The notes: generated by a model not told the origin, from the sequence alone. 64,000 nucleotides of DNA from UBA4427 sp046351135 (GCA_046351135.1 JAXLZA010000011.1:181452-245451), one strand, 5' to 3'; counted from the stretch's first letter, positions 8,299 through 17,520 are shown. A program made the numbers and translations.

Positions 8299-10026
8299 TC
8301 AGGCGCGCGCGGCGCCCGGGACGTCGACGGTGACCGTGTCGCGGCCAGAGCGCAGGATGCGGCCCGGGCGCGCGCCGGTCAGCTTGCCACCGCGCACCAC
8401 GTCGACCCCACCGACCGCGACCGCCTCGACGCCGATCGCCTCGGCGTAGAGCCGCGCCGCGCCGCCCGGCAGATCCGAGCGGCTCTCGACCGGCCCGCGA
8501 TCGACGCGCGCCGCGTCGAAGACGACGAAGTCCGCGACCGCCCCCTCGCGCAGCTCGCCGCGATCCCGGAAGCCGTAGAGCTTCGCCGGCACCTGGGCCA
8601 GCTGCTGCACCGCCTGCTCGACCGTCATGATCCCCCGCTGCCGCACGCCCTCGGCGAGGAGCTTCGTCGAGTATGCGAAGGCCGTCCCGATGTCGAGATG
8701 CGCCCCCGCGTCCGAGGCGCCGACCACGACGCGCGGATCGAGCAGGAGCTCGCCCCGGATCTTCCAGCTCGCGTCGTCCGCGCCGACCCGGACCGGGACG
8801 AAGAGCGTGCGGAGCTCGTCGGCCAGCGCGATGTCGAGCAGCGCATCGACCGGGTCGAGGCCGCGCTCGCGGGCGACGTCGCCGACCTTGCGGCCGACGA
8901 GGCCCGCGTTCTTCGGGAGGTGGACCCGGGAGATCTCCATGCGCGCGAAGTCCGAGTAGTCGGCGAGCGGGCCGCGCAGGGCCTCGGCGGTCGCGCGCTT
9001 GATCGGCTCGCGCTCGGCGGGATCCGCCAGCGCGCGCCGCCGCTCCTCGAGCGGGAGCGCCATCACCTTCGCGAAGCCCGGCAGCCCGCCGAAGTAGAAC
9101 GGGCTCGCGAAGTCGACGAAGAACTCCATCGGATGGGGCACCGACAGGGGCACGACCCGCGCCCCCCGCGCCGCCGCTCGGTCCGAGAGCGCGAGCTGGC
9201 GCAGGTAGTCGGCGGGCTTCTCGGCGTTGACGATGAGCACGTTCCAGTTGATCGGCCGCCCCGCCTCGAGCGACATGCGGATCATCGTCTCGCCGGTCGC
9301 ATCGAAGTCGCCGAGCGAAGGCGCGAACTCGAGGGTCGTCCCGGGATGCGCCCGCACGACGCGACAGAGGGCGAGCAGCTCCTCGTCGCTCGCGTGATAC
9401 GACGGCACCCGCGCCCCTTCGTAGTCCTGGTGCACCGGCGTCCGGCCCGACGAGAGCCCGAGCCCGCCCTCGCGCAGGCTCGTCGCGAGCAGCGCCGACA
9501 TCGCCTCGAGCTCGGCGGGCGTCGCGCGCTCGCCGATCGAGCGCTCGCCCATCACGACGCGGCGGATCGCGGAGTGGCCGACGAGGAAGCCCGCATTGAT
9601 GCCGATCCCGGCGTCGAGGAAGTCGAGATACTCGCCGAAGCTGCGCCAGCCCCAGGGCCCGCCCGCCTCGAGCGACTCGAGGGGCATGCCCTCGACGCGC
9701 GCCAGCATGCGGCGGATGTAGCGTCCCCCGTCGTCCGCGAGCGGCGCGATCGTGAAGCCGCAGTTGCCGCCGACGACCGTCGTCACGCCGTGGAAGCAGG
9801 ACGGCGTCGCCGCGCGATCCCAGAGCAGCTGCGCGTCGTAGTGGGTATGGATGTCGATGAAGCCCGGCGCGACGATCGCACCGTCCGCGTCGAGGGTCTC
9901 GCGCGCGGACTCGGTCAGCCGACCGATCGCGGCGATGCGGCCGTCCCGGATCCCGACGTCCGCCGTGCGCCGCGGCGCTCCCGTCCCATCGACAACCAGG
10001 CCCCCTCGGATCAATCGGTCGAACAT
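8299..10026 (-). CDS. amidohydrolase, N-acyl-D-amino-acid deacylase family
   Basis: A 575-residue amidohydrolase-superfamily enzyme. The N-terminal beta-sandwich ends with GFIDIHTHYD, giving metal ligands His60 and His62. The family-typical GGNCGFTIAP follows, and GASDAGAHLD supplies the late Asp ligand. Relatives include D-aminoacylase, which hydrolyses N-acyl-D-amino acids, but many family members have other amide or lactam substrates. ATG 10026 has GGAGG 7 nt upstream. A candidate promoter (TTGCCA, 17 nt, GAGAAT on the minus strand) lies at 10077-10049. The gene diverges from a CoA-transferase operon, so the two units may share regulation. A second, distinct member of this family is at 52713. 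Confidence 0.88.
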   Translation of the reverse strand: MFDRLIRGGLVVDGTGAPRRTADVGIRDGRIAAIGRLTESARETLDADGAIVAPGFIDIHTHYDAQLLWDRAATPSCFHGVTTVVGGNCGFTIAPLADDGGRYIRRMLARVEGMPLESLEAGGPWGWRSFGEYLDFLDAGIGINAGFLVGHSAIRRVVMGERSIGERATPAELEAMSALLATSLREGGLGLSSGRTPVHQDYEGARVPSYHASDEELLALCRVVRAHPGTTLEFAPSLGDFDATGETMIRMSLEAGRPINWNVLIVNAEKPADYLRQLALSDRAAARGARVVPLSVPHPMEFFVDFASPFYFGGLPGFAKVMALPLEERRRALADPAEREPIKRATAEALRGPLADYSDFARMEISRVHLPKNAGLVGRKVGDVARERGLDPVDALLDIALADELRTLFVPVRVGADDASWKIRGELLLDPRVVVGASDAGAHLDIGTAFAYSTKLLAEGVRQRGIMTVEQAVQQLAQVPAKLYGFRDRGELREGAVADFVVFDAARVDRGPVESRSDLPGGAARLYAEAIGVEAVAVGGVDVVRGGKLTGARPGRILRSGRDTVTVDVPGAARA

Positions 10027-10048
10027 GGCCACACCTCCGCGTGGCCTC

Positions 10049-10077
10049 ATTCTCTGTCGCGCGGCGGCGCGTGGCAA
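10049..10077 (-). promoter_or_regulatory. candidate sigma-70 promoter for the amidohydrolase gene
   Basis: On the minus strand, TTGCCA (10077-10072) and GAGAAT (10054-10049) are separated by exactly 17 nt. Transcription would begin about 16 nt before ATG 10026. Pattern match only. Confidence 0.4.
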
Positions 10078-10144
10078 GTCCGGGTCCGAAGGGCGGTCGG
10101 AGGCCGCGTTGACGGCCCGGATGGGGTGGTGGAGAGTCCGCTTC

Positions 10145-11401
10145 ATGCAAGATCCGCTGCTCGAGGAACTGCGCGTCGTCGAGGTCGCGATGTTCGCGCC
10201 CGACGCGGTCGGCATGCACCTCGCCGATCTCGGCGCCGAGGTCGTGAAGGTCGAGGAGCCGGGGCTCGGTGATCCCGCGCGGCTCCTCGGCGTGCCGTTC
10301 CAGGGGGAGAGCAGCGCGACGCGGCGCTGGAATCGCGGCAAGCAGAGCGTGATGCTCGATCTTCGAACGGCGGAGGGGCGCGCGGTCTTCCTCGAGCTCG
10401 TGCGCGTCGCCGACGTCGTCGTCGAGGGCATGCGCGCGGGGGCGCTCGCGCGCCGCGGGCTCGGCTACGAGGCGCTCGTCGCCGTCAATCCGAAGCTCGT
10501 CTTCGCCTCGGTCTCGGGCTGGGGCGAGCAGGGCCCCTACCGCGCCCTCGGCTCCCACGGCCTCGCCTTCGACGCGTTCGCCGGGCTCGCGCCGCCCCGC
10601 GTCGTCGACGGCCGGATCGCGCGACCGATCGGCCACGTCTGGCAGGGCCTCGAAGCCGGTCCGCTCTACGCGGCGCTCGGGATCCTCGCAGCGGTCGTGC
10701 GCGCCCGGGCGAGCGGTCGGCCGGCGCGCCTCGAGGTCAGCCAGGCGGATGCGGCCGCGGCGTGGAACGGCTGGCGGATCGCGTACGAAGCGGAGAACGC
10801 CCGCGCGGCGCACGGCGGGGATCCCGCGGCCCTCGCAGCGCTCGACTCGGCGGCGGAGGGCGCCGGGCAGACCGGCGAGCGCGACATGACGGCGCGGGAC
10901 GTCCGCTACCAGTACTACGCCGCGTCGGACGGGCCCGTCCTGCTGATGGCGACCGAGACGCGCTTCTGGAAGAACTTCTGCCAGGCGATCGATCGGATGG
11001 ATCTCTTCGAGCGCTGGCCGGGCCGTCCCCACGCCGACCACGACTACGGCAACGACGCCCTGCGCGACGAGCTCACGCGGATCTTCGCGATGCGAACCCG
11101 CGCCGAGTGGATCGAGCTCTTCATCCGGCACGACGTCGCCGGCTCCCCCGTCTACGAAGGAGGCGAGACCCACGCCGATCCGCACTTCGAGGCGCGCGGG
11201 CTCTGGCTCGACGAAGAGGTCCACGGCCTGCGCCTCGTCGCACCGCCGATCCGCGTCGACGGCGCGCTCGCCTGCGCGACGACCCGGGCTCCTCGCGGCG
11301 GGGAGCAGACCGAAGCGATCCTCCGCCGCGTGCTCGGCTACGACGACGCGCGCCTCGCGGCGCTGCGCAGCGCGAAGGCGATCCCGGAGCGCGCCGAATG
11401 A
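10145..11401 (+). CDS. CaiB/BaiF-type class III CoA-transferase (1)
   Basis: A 418-residue class III CoA-transferase. Recognisable elements are the N-terminal DLGAEVVKVEEPG, the NRGKQSVMLDL region, SVSGWG, and a conserved Asp in EVSQADAA that matches the position of the catalytic Asp forming the acyl anhydride. It would move CoA between an acyl-CoA donor and a carboxylic acid in the cytoplasm. ATG 10145 has GGAGAG 8 nt upstream. It is the first gene of a four-gene chain: its stop TGA overlaps the start ATG of a second CoA-transferase (ATGA at 11398-11401). Two different class III subunits side by side recall heteromeric transferases such as the BbsEF type, but this is inference. Confidence 0.9.
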   Translation: MQDPLLEELRVVEVAMFAPDAVGMHLADLGAEVVKVEEPGLGDPARLLGVPFQGESSATRRWNRGKQSVMLDLRTAEGRAVFLELVRVADVVVEGMRAGALARRGLGYEALVAVNPKLVFASVSGWGEQGPYRALGSHGLAFDAFAGLAPPRVVDGRIARPIGHVWQGLEAGPLYAALGILAAVVRARASGRPARLEVSQADAAAAWNGWRIAYEAENARAAHGGDPAALAALDSAAEGAGQTGERDMTARDVRYQYYAASDGPVLLMATETRFWKNFCQAIDRMDLFERWPGRPHADHDYGNDALRDELTRIFAMRTRAEWIELFIRHDVAGSPVYEGGETHADPHFEARGLWLDEEVHGLRLVAPPIRVDGALACATTRAPRGGEQTEAILRRVLGYDDARLAALRSAKAIPERAE

Positions 11402-12675
11402 TCCGCCCCCTCGAAGGCCTCGCGGTGCTCGCCGCCGAGCAGATGCACGCCCTGCCCCACGCGACCCAGCTGATGGCGCTGATGGGCGCCACCGTCCTCA
11501 AGGTCGAGCCGCTCGAGGGCGAAGCCGGCCGCCACGGCCGCCCGACGGTCACCGACACGGACGGCCGTGCGACCGGCTCGACCTTCCTGCGCAACAACCT
11601 CGCCAAGCAGAGCCTCGCGATCGATCTCAAGCGCGACGAGGGGCGCGCGCTCTTCCACGCGCTCGCCGGGACCGTCGACGTCGTCGCCGAGAACTTCCGC
11701 CCGGGCGCCGCCGACAAGCTCGGCATCGGCTACGCCGCCCTCTCGGCGATGCATCCGCGCCTCGTCTACGTCTCGATCTCGGGCTTCGGCAACCGCATGG
11801 ATCCGCCGAGCCCGTACCGCGATCGCGCCGCCTATGCGCCCATCGTCGAGGGCATGGCCGGGCTCTACGAGTACGCCCGCGAGGGCAACGCGCCGCCGCG
11901 CCCCGCGTCGGCCGGTGCCCTCGGCGACACGGCGCCCGGGCTCCACGCGCTGATCGGGATCCTCGCCGCCCTGCGCGAACGCGACCGGACCGGCCGCGGC
12001 CTCCAGGTCGACGTCTCGATGTACGACTCGATGATCGCCGTCGCGGACGTCGTCCATCCGGCGAGCCTCGGCGTCGAGCCCGCGCGGGCGACGCAGGGCA
12101 TCGGCATCCTCCACGCCTTCCGCGCCCGCGACGGCTGGTTCACGGTCGAGGTCGTGCGCGAGCCGCATTTCCCCGGCTTCGCGGCGGCGGTGGGCCACCC
12201 GGAGTGGGCCCGAGATCCGCGCCTCGCGACGCGGCGCGGCTGGTCGGACCACATGGAGGACTTGATCCGGCCCGGCGTCGAGGCCTGGGCCGCCGGGCTC
12301 ACGAAGAGCGAGGCCGCCGCGGCGCTCGCGGCGCGGGGCGTGGCGGCGGGGCCGGTGAACACGGCGGCGGACATCGCCGCGGATCCCCACCTGCGCGACC
12401 GCGACTTCATCATCGAGACCGACACGCCCGAGGCCCGCGTCCGCATCGTCGGCAACCCGATCGCGTTCCGCCGCCCCGCGCCGTCGGCGCGCGGCGACGC
12501 AGCGCAGGCCGCGGACGCGCGGCCGGCCTCGGGCCGCGCCGACGCCTCGTCGTGCGAGTCCTCCCCGCCGCGCTGGCCGCGGCTCGGTCAGCACACCGAC
12601 ACGATCCTGTCCCAGCGCCTGGGCCTCGACCCGGCGCGCATCGCCGCCCTGCGCGCGGCGGGAGTCGTCGCATGA
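11398..12675 (+). CDS. CaiB/BaiF-type class III CoA-transferase (2)
   Basis: A 425-residue class III CoA-transferase, clearly distinct from its upstream neighbour. Motifs seen are LMGATVLKVEP, the RNNLAKQSLAIDL region, YVSISGFG, and the catalytic-Asp segment VDVSMYDSM. The C-terminal LGQHTDTIL matches the usual 'lG-HT' element. It is separated from the rest of the domain by an Ala/Ser/Arg-rich linker (about nt 12478-12585) that looks like a low-complexity insertion. The start ATG overlaps the previous stop by 4 nt, and its own stop overlaps the next start (ATGA, 12672-12675), so translational coupling is likely. It may pair with the upstream subunit or act on a different acid of the same pathway. 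Confidence 0.9.
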   Translation: MIRPLEGLAVLAAEQMHALPHATQLMALMGATVLKVEPLEGEAGRHGRPTVTDTDGRATGSTFLRNNLAKQSLAIDLKRDEGRALFHALAGTVDVVAENFRPGAADKLGIGYAALSAMHPRLVYVSISGFGNRMDPPSPYRDRAAYAPIVEGMAGLYEYAREGNAPPRPASAGALGDTAPGLHALIGILAALRERDRTGRGLQVDVSMYDSMIAVADVVHPASLGVEPARATQGIGILHAFRARDGWFTVEVVREPHFPGFAAAVGHPEWARDPRLATRRGWSDHMEDLIRPGVEAWAAGLTKSEAAAALAARGVAAGPVNTAADIAADPHLRDRDFIIETDTPEARVRIVGNPIAFRRPAPSARGDAAQAADARPASGRADASSCESSPPRWPRLGQHTDTILSQRLGLDPARIAALRAAGVVA

Positions 12676-14210
12676 GCCTCTCGCGCTCCGCCGAGATCCG
12701 CAGCCGTCTCGACCATCCGATCATCGACGCCGACGGCCACACCAGCGAGTACCTCCCCGCCTTCGCCACCTACCTGCGCGACGTCGGGGTGTCGACCGAC
12801 TTCAACCGCCTCTTCCAGGGCGTGCTCGGCGCCGCCGGCGACTGGTACGACCACACCCCCGCCGAGCGGCGGCGCAAGCACCTCACGAAGTCGCCCTGGT
12901 GGACCCGGCCGATGCGCGACGCGCGCGATCGCGCGGCGGCCTGCTTTCCGCGCTACCTGCGCGAGCGCATGGACGAGCTCGGCTGCGACCTCTCGGTCGT
13001 CTATCCGAGCACGGGCCTGGCGTTCCTGCAGGTCGGGAATCCGGAGATCCGCCGCGCCGCCTGCCGCGCCCTCAACCGCTACCATCGCGACGCCTTCGAC
13101 GGCACGACGGATCGCCTCGTCCCCGTCGCCGCGATCCCCGCCCACACGCCGCAGGAGGCGATCGAGGAACTCGAATACGCCGTCCTCGAGCTCGGCTTCC
13201 GCGCCGTCGTGATTCCGAGCTACGTCCCCCGCCCGCTCCCCGGCTACGAGGACGCCGATCCCGACACGCGCCGCGTCGCCTTCTGGCTCGACACCTACGG
13301 CGTCGACAGCGACCACGACTACGATCCCTTCTGGCGCCGCTGCATCGAGCTCGGCGTCTCGCCCGGGACGCATACCCAGGGCAACGGCGTCGGCTTCCGC
13401 CGCTCGACCGAGAGCTGGGTCTACAACCACATCGGCCACTTCGCCGCGAGCGGCGAGGCGCTCTGCAAGTCGCTCTTCCTGGGCGGCGTGACCCGGCGCT
13501 TCCCGGCGCTCCGCATCGCGCTGCTCGAGGGCGGGGTCGGCTGGGCCTGCGCGCTCTACGGCGATCTCGTCGGCCACTGGCAGAAGCGCAACGTGAAGGC
13601 CCTGCGCGAGAACCTCGATCCGGCCCTGCTCGACGTCGAGACCTTCGAGCGCCTCGCCACCCGCTGGGCCAGCGTGGGCACCGCGACCCCCGAGCGCATC
13701 GCCGGCCTCGCCCTCACGACCCCCGGCCACACCTCGAGCGGTGCCGGCGCCGGATCGAGCGGCCCGAGCGACGCCGAGATCGACGAGTTCCGCGCCCTCG
13801 GCATCACCCGCGCGGAAGAGATCCCCGGCCTCTTCGTCCCGAACTTCTACTTCGGCTGCGAGGCCGACGATCCCATGAACGCGCTGGCCTTCGAGGGACG
13901 GCGCTGGCCCTTCGGTGCGACGCTCAAGGCGTTCTACGGCTCGGACATCGGTCACTTCGACGTGCCCTCGCTCCCCGACGTCCTCGTCGAGGCATGGGAG
14001 AACATCGAGCACGGCTTCATGGATGCGGCCCAGTTCCGCGCCTTCACCTTCGAGCATCCCGCGCGCTTCTACCTCGAGAGCAACCCGCGCTTCTTCGCAG
14101 GGACTGCGGTCGAGGGCGCCGTGGCTCCGCTCGTCGGCGGGCCGACGGCGGCGGCGCCGGGCGCGGCGCCGGCCGGGGCCAGCTCGGCGGGCGGTGCGAC
14201 GGCGCGATGA
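12672..14210 (+). CDS. metal-dependent amidohydrolase (amidohydrolase-2 type)
   Basis: A 512-residue TIM-barrel metal-dependent hydrolase or decarboxylase. The N-terminus gives IIDADGH (Asp19, Asp21, His23), the metal-binding start of this group. A late YGSDIGHFD carries the conserved Asp. The middle includes LEYAVLELGFRAVVIPSY, common in members acting on aromatic or polyketide-like acids. The last 45 residues are Ala/Gly-rich and probably disordered. Such proteins hydrolyse C-N or C-C bonds or decarboxylate. It is third in the ATGA-linked chain and its stop overlaps the P450 start (14207-14210). A related enzyme at 17521 lies 3 kb downstream. Substrate unknown. Confidence 0.88.
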   Translation: MSLSRSAEIRSRLDHPIIDADGHTSEYLPAFATYLRDVGVSTDFNRLFQGVLGAAGDWYDHTPAERRRKHLTKSPWWTRPMRDARDRAAACFPRYLRERMDELGCDLSVVYPSTGLAFLQVGNPEIRRAACRALNRYHRDAFDGTTDRLVPVAAIPAHTPQEAIEELEYAVLELGFRAVVIPSYVPRPLPGYEDADPDTRRVAFWLDTYGVDSDHDYDPFWRRCIELGVSPGTHTQGNGVGFRRSTESWVYNHIGHFAASGEALCKSLFLGGVTRRFPALRIALLEGGVGWACALYGDLVGHWQKRNVKALRENLDPALLDVETFERLATRWASVGTATPERIAGLALTTPGHTSSGAGAGSSGPSDAEIDEFRALGITRAEEIPGLFVPNFYFGCEADDPMNALAFEGRRWPFGATLKAFYGSDIGHFDVPSLPDVLVEAWENIEHGFMDAAQFRAFTFEHPARFYLESNPRFFAGTAVEGAVAPLVGGPTAAAPGAAPAGASSAGGATAR

Positions 14211-15496
14211 AGGATTGGGGGGTCGGGATTCCGCGCCCGTGGCAGGCCGCGGCCGAGCCGGTCGATCCCGCGCTCGACGCCGACGCGATCCTCGCCCGCA
14301 TCCTCGACCCCGATCGCCGGGGCGCGCTGCATCCCCTCTACCACCGCCTGCGCACCCTCGACCCGATCCACCGCAGCCGCTCGCCGCGCCTGCCCGAGCG
14401 CTGCTTCGTCCTGACCCGCTTCCGCGACGTCGACCACGTCGCCCGCAGCTCGGCCGCCGTCAACGATCCCGACACCGCGAAGGTCTTCGACCGCGACGGA
14501 CGCGGCGGCGCCTTCTTCCAGCTGATGCGCCACGCGATGCTCTTCCTCGAGAAGGGCGACCACGACCGCGTCCGCCGCCTCGTCTACAAGGCCTTCACGC
14601 CCCGGGCGATCGCGCCCCTGCGCGCGCTGACGGAAGCGACCGCCCACGCGCTCCTCGACGCGGTCGAGGCGAACGGGCGGATGGACTTCGTGCGCGACTT
14701 CGCTTACCCGCTCCCGATCCGGGTGATCGGCCGGCTGCTCGGGCTGCCCGACGAGGACCAGGCGCGGGTCGAGGAGTGGGCCTGGGACTTCGCGCGGGCC
14801 GGGGATCCGATGACGGCGACCGCCGAGACGATCCGCCGAGGGAACGCGGCCGCAGAGGGCTTCCACGCGTTCTTCGCGGCGGCCCTCGACGAGCGGCGCG
14901 CGCGCCCGCGCGACGACCTGATGACGACCCTCGTCGAGGCCGAGGAGGGAGGCCGCGGCCTCGGACGCGAGGAGGCGATCGCGACCTGCGTGCTGCTCCT
15001 GCAGGCGGGCCACGAGACGACGGCCGACCTGCTCGGCAACGCCGTGATCAACCTCTTCGCCTTCCCCGGCGAGCTCGCGCGCCTGCGCGACGAGCCGGCG
15101 CTGCTCCCGGAGGCGATCGAGGAGCTGTTGCGCTTCGAGCCGCCGGTGCAGCTTTCGATGCGGCTCGTGCGGGAGCCGATCGACCTCGGCGAGCGGACGA
15201 TCCCGGCGGGCCACTTCGCGGCCCTCGTCTACGGCGCCGCCAACCGCGACCCCGCGGTCTACGACGAGCCCGATCGCCTGCGCCTCGACCGCGGTGCACC
15301 GCATCTCGCCTTCAGCGCCGGCGCCTACTACTGCATCGGCAACGCGCTCGCGCGCAGCGAGATCCGGGCGGCGCTGCAGGTCCTGCTCGCGCGGCTGCCG
15401 AGCCTGCGGCCCGACGGATCGGGCTGGGTCGAGCGGCGGACGGTGCGCCTGCGCGGGCCGCAGGCGCTGCCGGTCGCGTGGGATCCGCGGCACTGA
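14207..15496 (+). CDS. cytochrome P450 (second of four)
   Basis: A 429-residue bacterial P450 with AGHETT at 267-272, ExxR at Glu306-Arg309 and the haem loop FSAGAYYCIG with Cys376. The ATG is within the previous stop (ATGA), so it is the last member of the CoA-transferase / CoA-transferase / amidohydrolase / P450 operon. The context suggests oxidation of the same acid or acyl-CoA that the transferases and hydrolase handle. No ferredoxin is encoded nearby. A 10-bp inverted repeat follows the stop at 15503-15547. Family certain, substrate unknown. Confidence 0.92.
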   Translation: MKDWGVGIPRPWQAAAEPVDPALDADAILARILDPDRRGALHPLYHRLRTLDPIHRSRSPRLPERCFVLTRFRDVDHVARSSAAVNDPDTAKVFDRDGRGGAFFQLMRHAMLFLEKGDHDRVRRLVYKAFTPRAIAPLRALTEATAHALLDAVEANGRMDFVRDFAYPLPIRVIGRLLGLPDEDQARVEEWAWDFARAGDPMTATAETIRRGNAAAEGFHAFFAAALDERRARPRDDLMTTLVEAEEGGRGLGREEAIATCVLLLQAGHETTADLLGNAVINLFAFPGELARLRDEPALLPEAIEELLRFEPPVQLSMRLVREPIDLGERTIPAGHFAALVYGAANRDPAVYDEPDRLRLDRGAPHLAFSAGAYYCIGNALARSEIRAALQVLLARLPSLRPDGSGWVERRTVRLRGPQALPVAWDPRH

Positions 15497-15502
15497 GATC
15501 GG

Positions 15503-15547
15503 GACGTCGGCGAGGCGGGGCCGAGGCACCGTCCGTGCGCCGACGTC
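15503..15547. terminator. hairpin between convergent genes, terminator-like without T-tract
   Basis: GACGTCGGCG at 15503-15512 is repeated as its reverse complement at 15538-15547, with a 25-nt loop, 7 nt after the P450 stop and before the convergent peroxidase stop. There is no run of T on either side, so termination is only suggested by position. Confidence 0.35.
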
Positions 15548-15591
15548 GGGCGTGCGGCGAGCGCATCTCGGACACGAGGCGGGCGCGCGCG

Positions 15592-16626
15592 TCAGAGCGT
15601 TTCGAGGAAGGCGAGCAGCGCGGCCCGCTCGGACGGGCTCAGCGTGAACGGGACGAGGCGTTCCGCACCGCGACCGCCTCCGCGCTCGTAGAACGCGACG
15701 ACGTCGGCGAGGGTCGCGAGGCTCCCGTCGTGCATGTAGGGCGCGGTGCGGGCGACGAAGCGCAGGCTCGGGGCGCGGAAGGCGACGGTCGCGTCGGAGA
15801 CGGCGGTGCGATGGAAGACGGGGGCGACCTCGCGGCCCGGCATCGCGGTCGGCCCCGAGAGATGGGGGCCGGCGTGGCAGTGGCCACAGCCGAGGCGCTC
15901 GGAGAAGAAGAGCCCCATCCCCCGCTCGGCCGCCTCGCCGAAGCCCGAGGCATCGTCCAAGTAGAGCCGCCGATCGAAGGCCGAGTCCATGCGGATCAGC
16001 GTCCGCACGTAGCTGGCCAGCGCGCGGACGACGCTCGTCTCGTCGAAGGGCGCCTCGCCGAAGGCGGCGCGGTGGAGCGCGGCCAGCTCGGGGTCGGCGG
16101 CGAGGGCTGCGGCCGCGGCCGGCCCGAAGCCCATCTCGACGGGCTCGGTCCCGGTCAGCGGGAGGCGGAGCTGGTCCTCGAGGCGCACGAGCCCCTGGTC
16201 GATCCAGGTGTACGAGACGTTGTAGGCGACGTTCCAGAGCGTGGGCGTGTTGCGCGCGTGGGGCTCGCCCGAGGCACCGATCGCCCGGGCGCGGCCGTCG
16301 GTGAGCTCGCGCGCGGGATCGTGGCAGGTCGCACAGCTCGTCGTCCGGTTGAACGAGAGCCGCGGGTCCGAGAAGAGCCGCCGGCCGAGCGCGACCTTCG
16401 CCTCGCTCATCGGATTGTCCGGGGGCACCGGCGGCGGTGTGATCCCCTCCGGCAGCGACCAGCGATACGCCGCGGGCTCCGTCGCCGCCTCCGCCGCGCT
16501 CGCCGGACCCGGCCGACTCGCCAGCCCCGCGACGCTGCCCCAGAGCGCCGCACCCAACCCCGCGCCCGCGATCAAGGCCTCCGCGCTCGCGCGCCAGCGC
16601 CCGCTCCCGCGGAGTCCGCCGCCCAT
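15592..16626 (-). CDS. di-heme cytochrome c peroxidase / MauG family
   Basis: A 344-residue periplasmic protein. The N-terminus has a hydrophobic signal segment (about residues 12-45). There are two c-type haem sites, CATCH at 98-102 and CGHCH at 247-251, with the family landmarks LGRRLFSDPRLS, NTPTLWN and PYMHDGS around them. Members are bacterial cytochrome c peroxidases or MauG-like enzymes that use two haems to reduce peroxide or oxidise protein residues. ATG 16626 lies 2 nt after the stop of the TPR gene transcribed just before it, so the two form an operon; its own ribosome site is weak. No obvious quinoprotein or amine dehydrogenase partner is present. Confidence 0.92.
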   Translation of the reverse strand: MGGGLRGSGRWRASAEALIAGAGLGAALWGSVAGLASRPGPASAAEAATEPAAYRWSLPEGITPPPVPPDNPMSEAKVALGRRLFSDPRLSFNRTTSCATCHDPARELTDGRARAIGASGEPHARNTPTLWNVAYNVSYTWIDQGLVRLEDQLRLPLTGTEPVEMGFGPAAAAALAADPELAALHRAAFGEAPFDETSVVRALASYVRTLIRMDSAFDRRLYLDDASGFGEAAERGMGLFFSERLGCGHCHAGPHLSGPTAMPGREVAPVFHRTAVSDATVAFRAPSLRFVARTAPYMHDGSLATLADVVAFYERGGGRGAERLVPFTLSPSERAALLAFLETL

Positions 16627-16628
16627 CG

Positions 16629-17318
16629 CTACCAGCGGCGGGTGTTGTTCAGGGAGAGATCGTCGCCGGCCTGCGCGAGGGCCTTGCGCTCCTGGACCCA
16701 CTCGGCGAACGCGGCCGTCGCCTCCCCCGCCGGCTGCTGGACGACCCAGGCATCCATGGCCTTCATCAGCTGATCGGCGAGCGCGCGCTCGTTGCGGAAG
16801 AGGACCATGTAGGCCGACTTGACCTTCTCGAGCTCGCCGATGCCGAGATAGGCCTCGCCGCGGTACTCGATCGCGGGGAAGTAGGCGGAGTTGATCTCGA
16901 GGGCCCGATCGTAGGCGGCGATCGCCTCGGGATACTTCCCCGTCCGGCGCAGCGCGTAGCCGAGCTCGTTCTGGGCCTCGTAGTGCTTCGGGAGCGCCTT
17001 CACCGCCGCCGTCTGCGAGCGGATCGCGGCCGCGTAGGCCTTCTGGGCCTGGGCGAGGAGCTTCTCGCGGTCCTTCGGATCCTCCTTCTTCGCGGCCTTC
17101 TCCTCGTACTTCCAGGCCTTCGCCTTGGCACGCAGCCCCGCCTGGTAGTGGCGGCGGGCGATGGACTCGGGCGAGCGGCTCGAGCGCGACGACGACGAGC
17201 CGACGGAGCCTCCGTAGTCCCCGCCGCCTCCGCCGCCCCCCGCCGCCGAAGCGGCGATCGGCAGACCGAGCAGAGCGAAGGCCACCAGGAGCGACAGGGC
17301 AATCCGAAGAACCCGCAT
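16629..17318 (-). CDS. secreted TPR-repeat protein
   Basis: A 229-residue exported protein. The signal peptide is followed by AASA, then a Gly7 run and a Ser/Arg-rich stretch (about residues 25-50). A Lys/Ala helix region comes next, then two or three tetratricopeptide repeats; the clearest is LGYALRRTGKYPEAIAAYDRALEIN-like at about 135-160. TPRs bind other proteins. It is first in a two-gene operon with the MauG-type peroxidase, 2 nt apart, so it may serve as a scaffold or substrate adaptor for that enzyme. ATG 17318 has GAGGAGG 7 nt upstream, a very good ribosome site. The partner relation is inferred. Confidence 0.85.
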   Translation of the reverse strand: MRVLRIALSLLVAFALLGLPIAASAAGGGGGGGDYGGSVGSSSSRSSRSPESIARRHYQAGLRAKAKAWKYEEKAAKKEDPKDREKLLAQAQKAYAAAIRSQTAAVKALPKHYEAQNELGYALRRTGKYPEAIAAYDRALEINSAYFPAIEYRGEAYLGIGELEKVKSAYMVLFRNERALADQLMKAMDAWVVQQPAGEATAAFAEWVQERKALAQAGDDLSLNNTRRW

Positions 17319-17520
17319 GACAAGACCTCCTCGTCCATCCTCATCGATCGGCCGTCCACGGCCGGACGGAGACGAGCGCCCGGCCCCCGTCCCCCGGCGA
17401 CGGCCGCCCCTCTCCGCCGCGAATCTTCGCGCGCACCGACACGGACGGCCAGCCTCGGTGACGGGGGCAGCGGCGCGGCCCGAGGCTGGTACCCTCGACG
17501 CCGCCTCGCCAGGAGATGCC

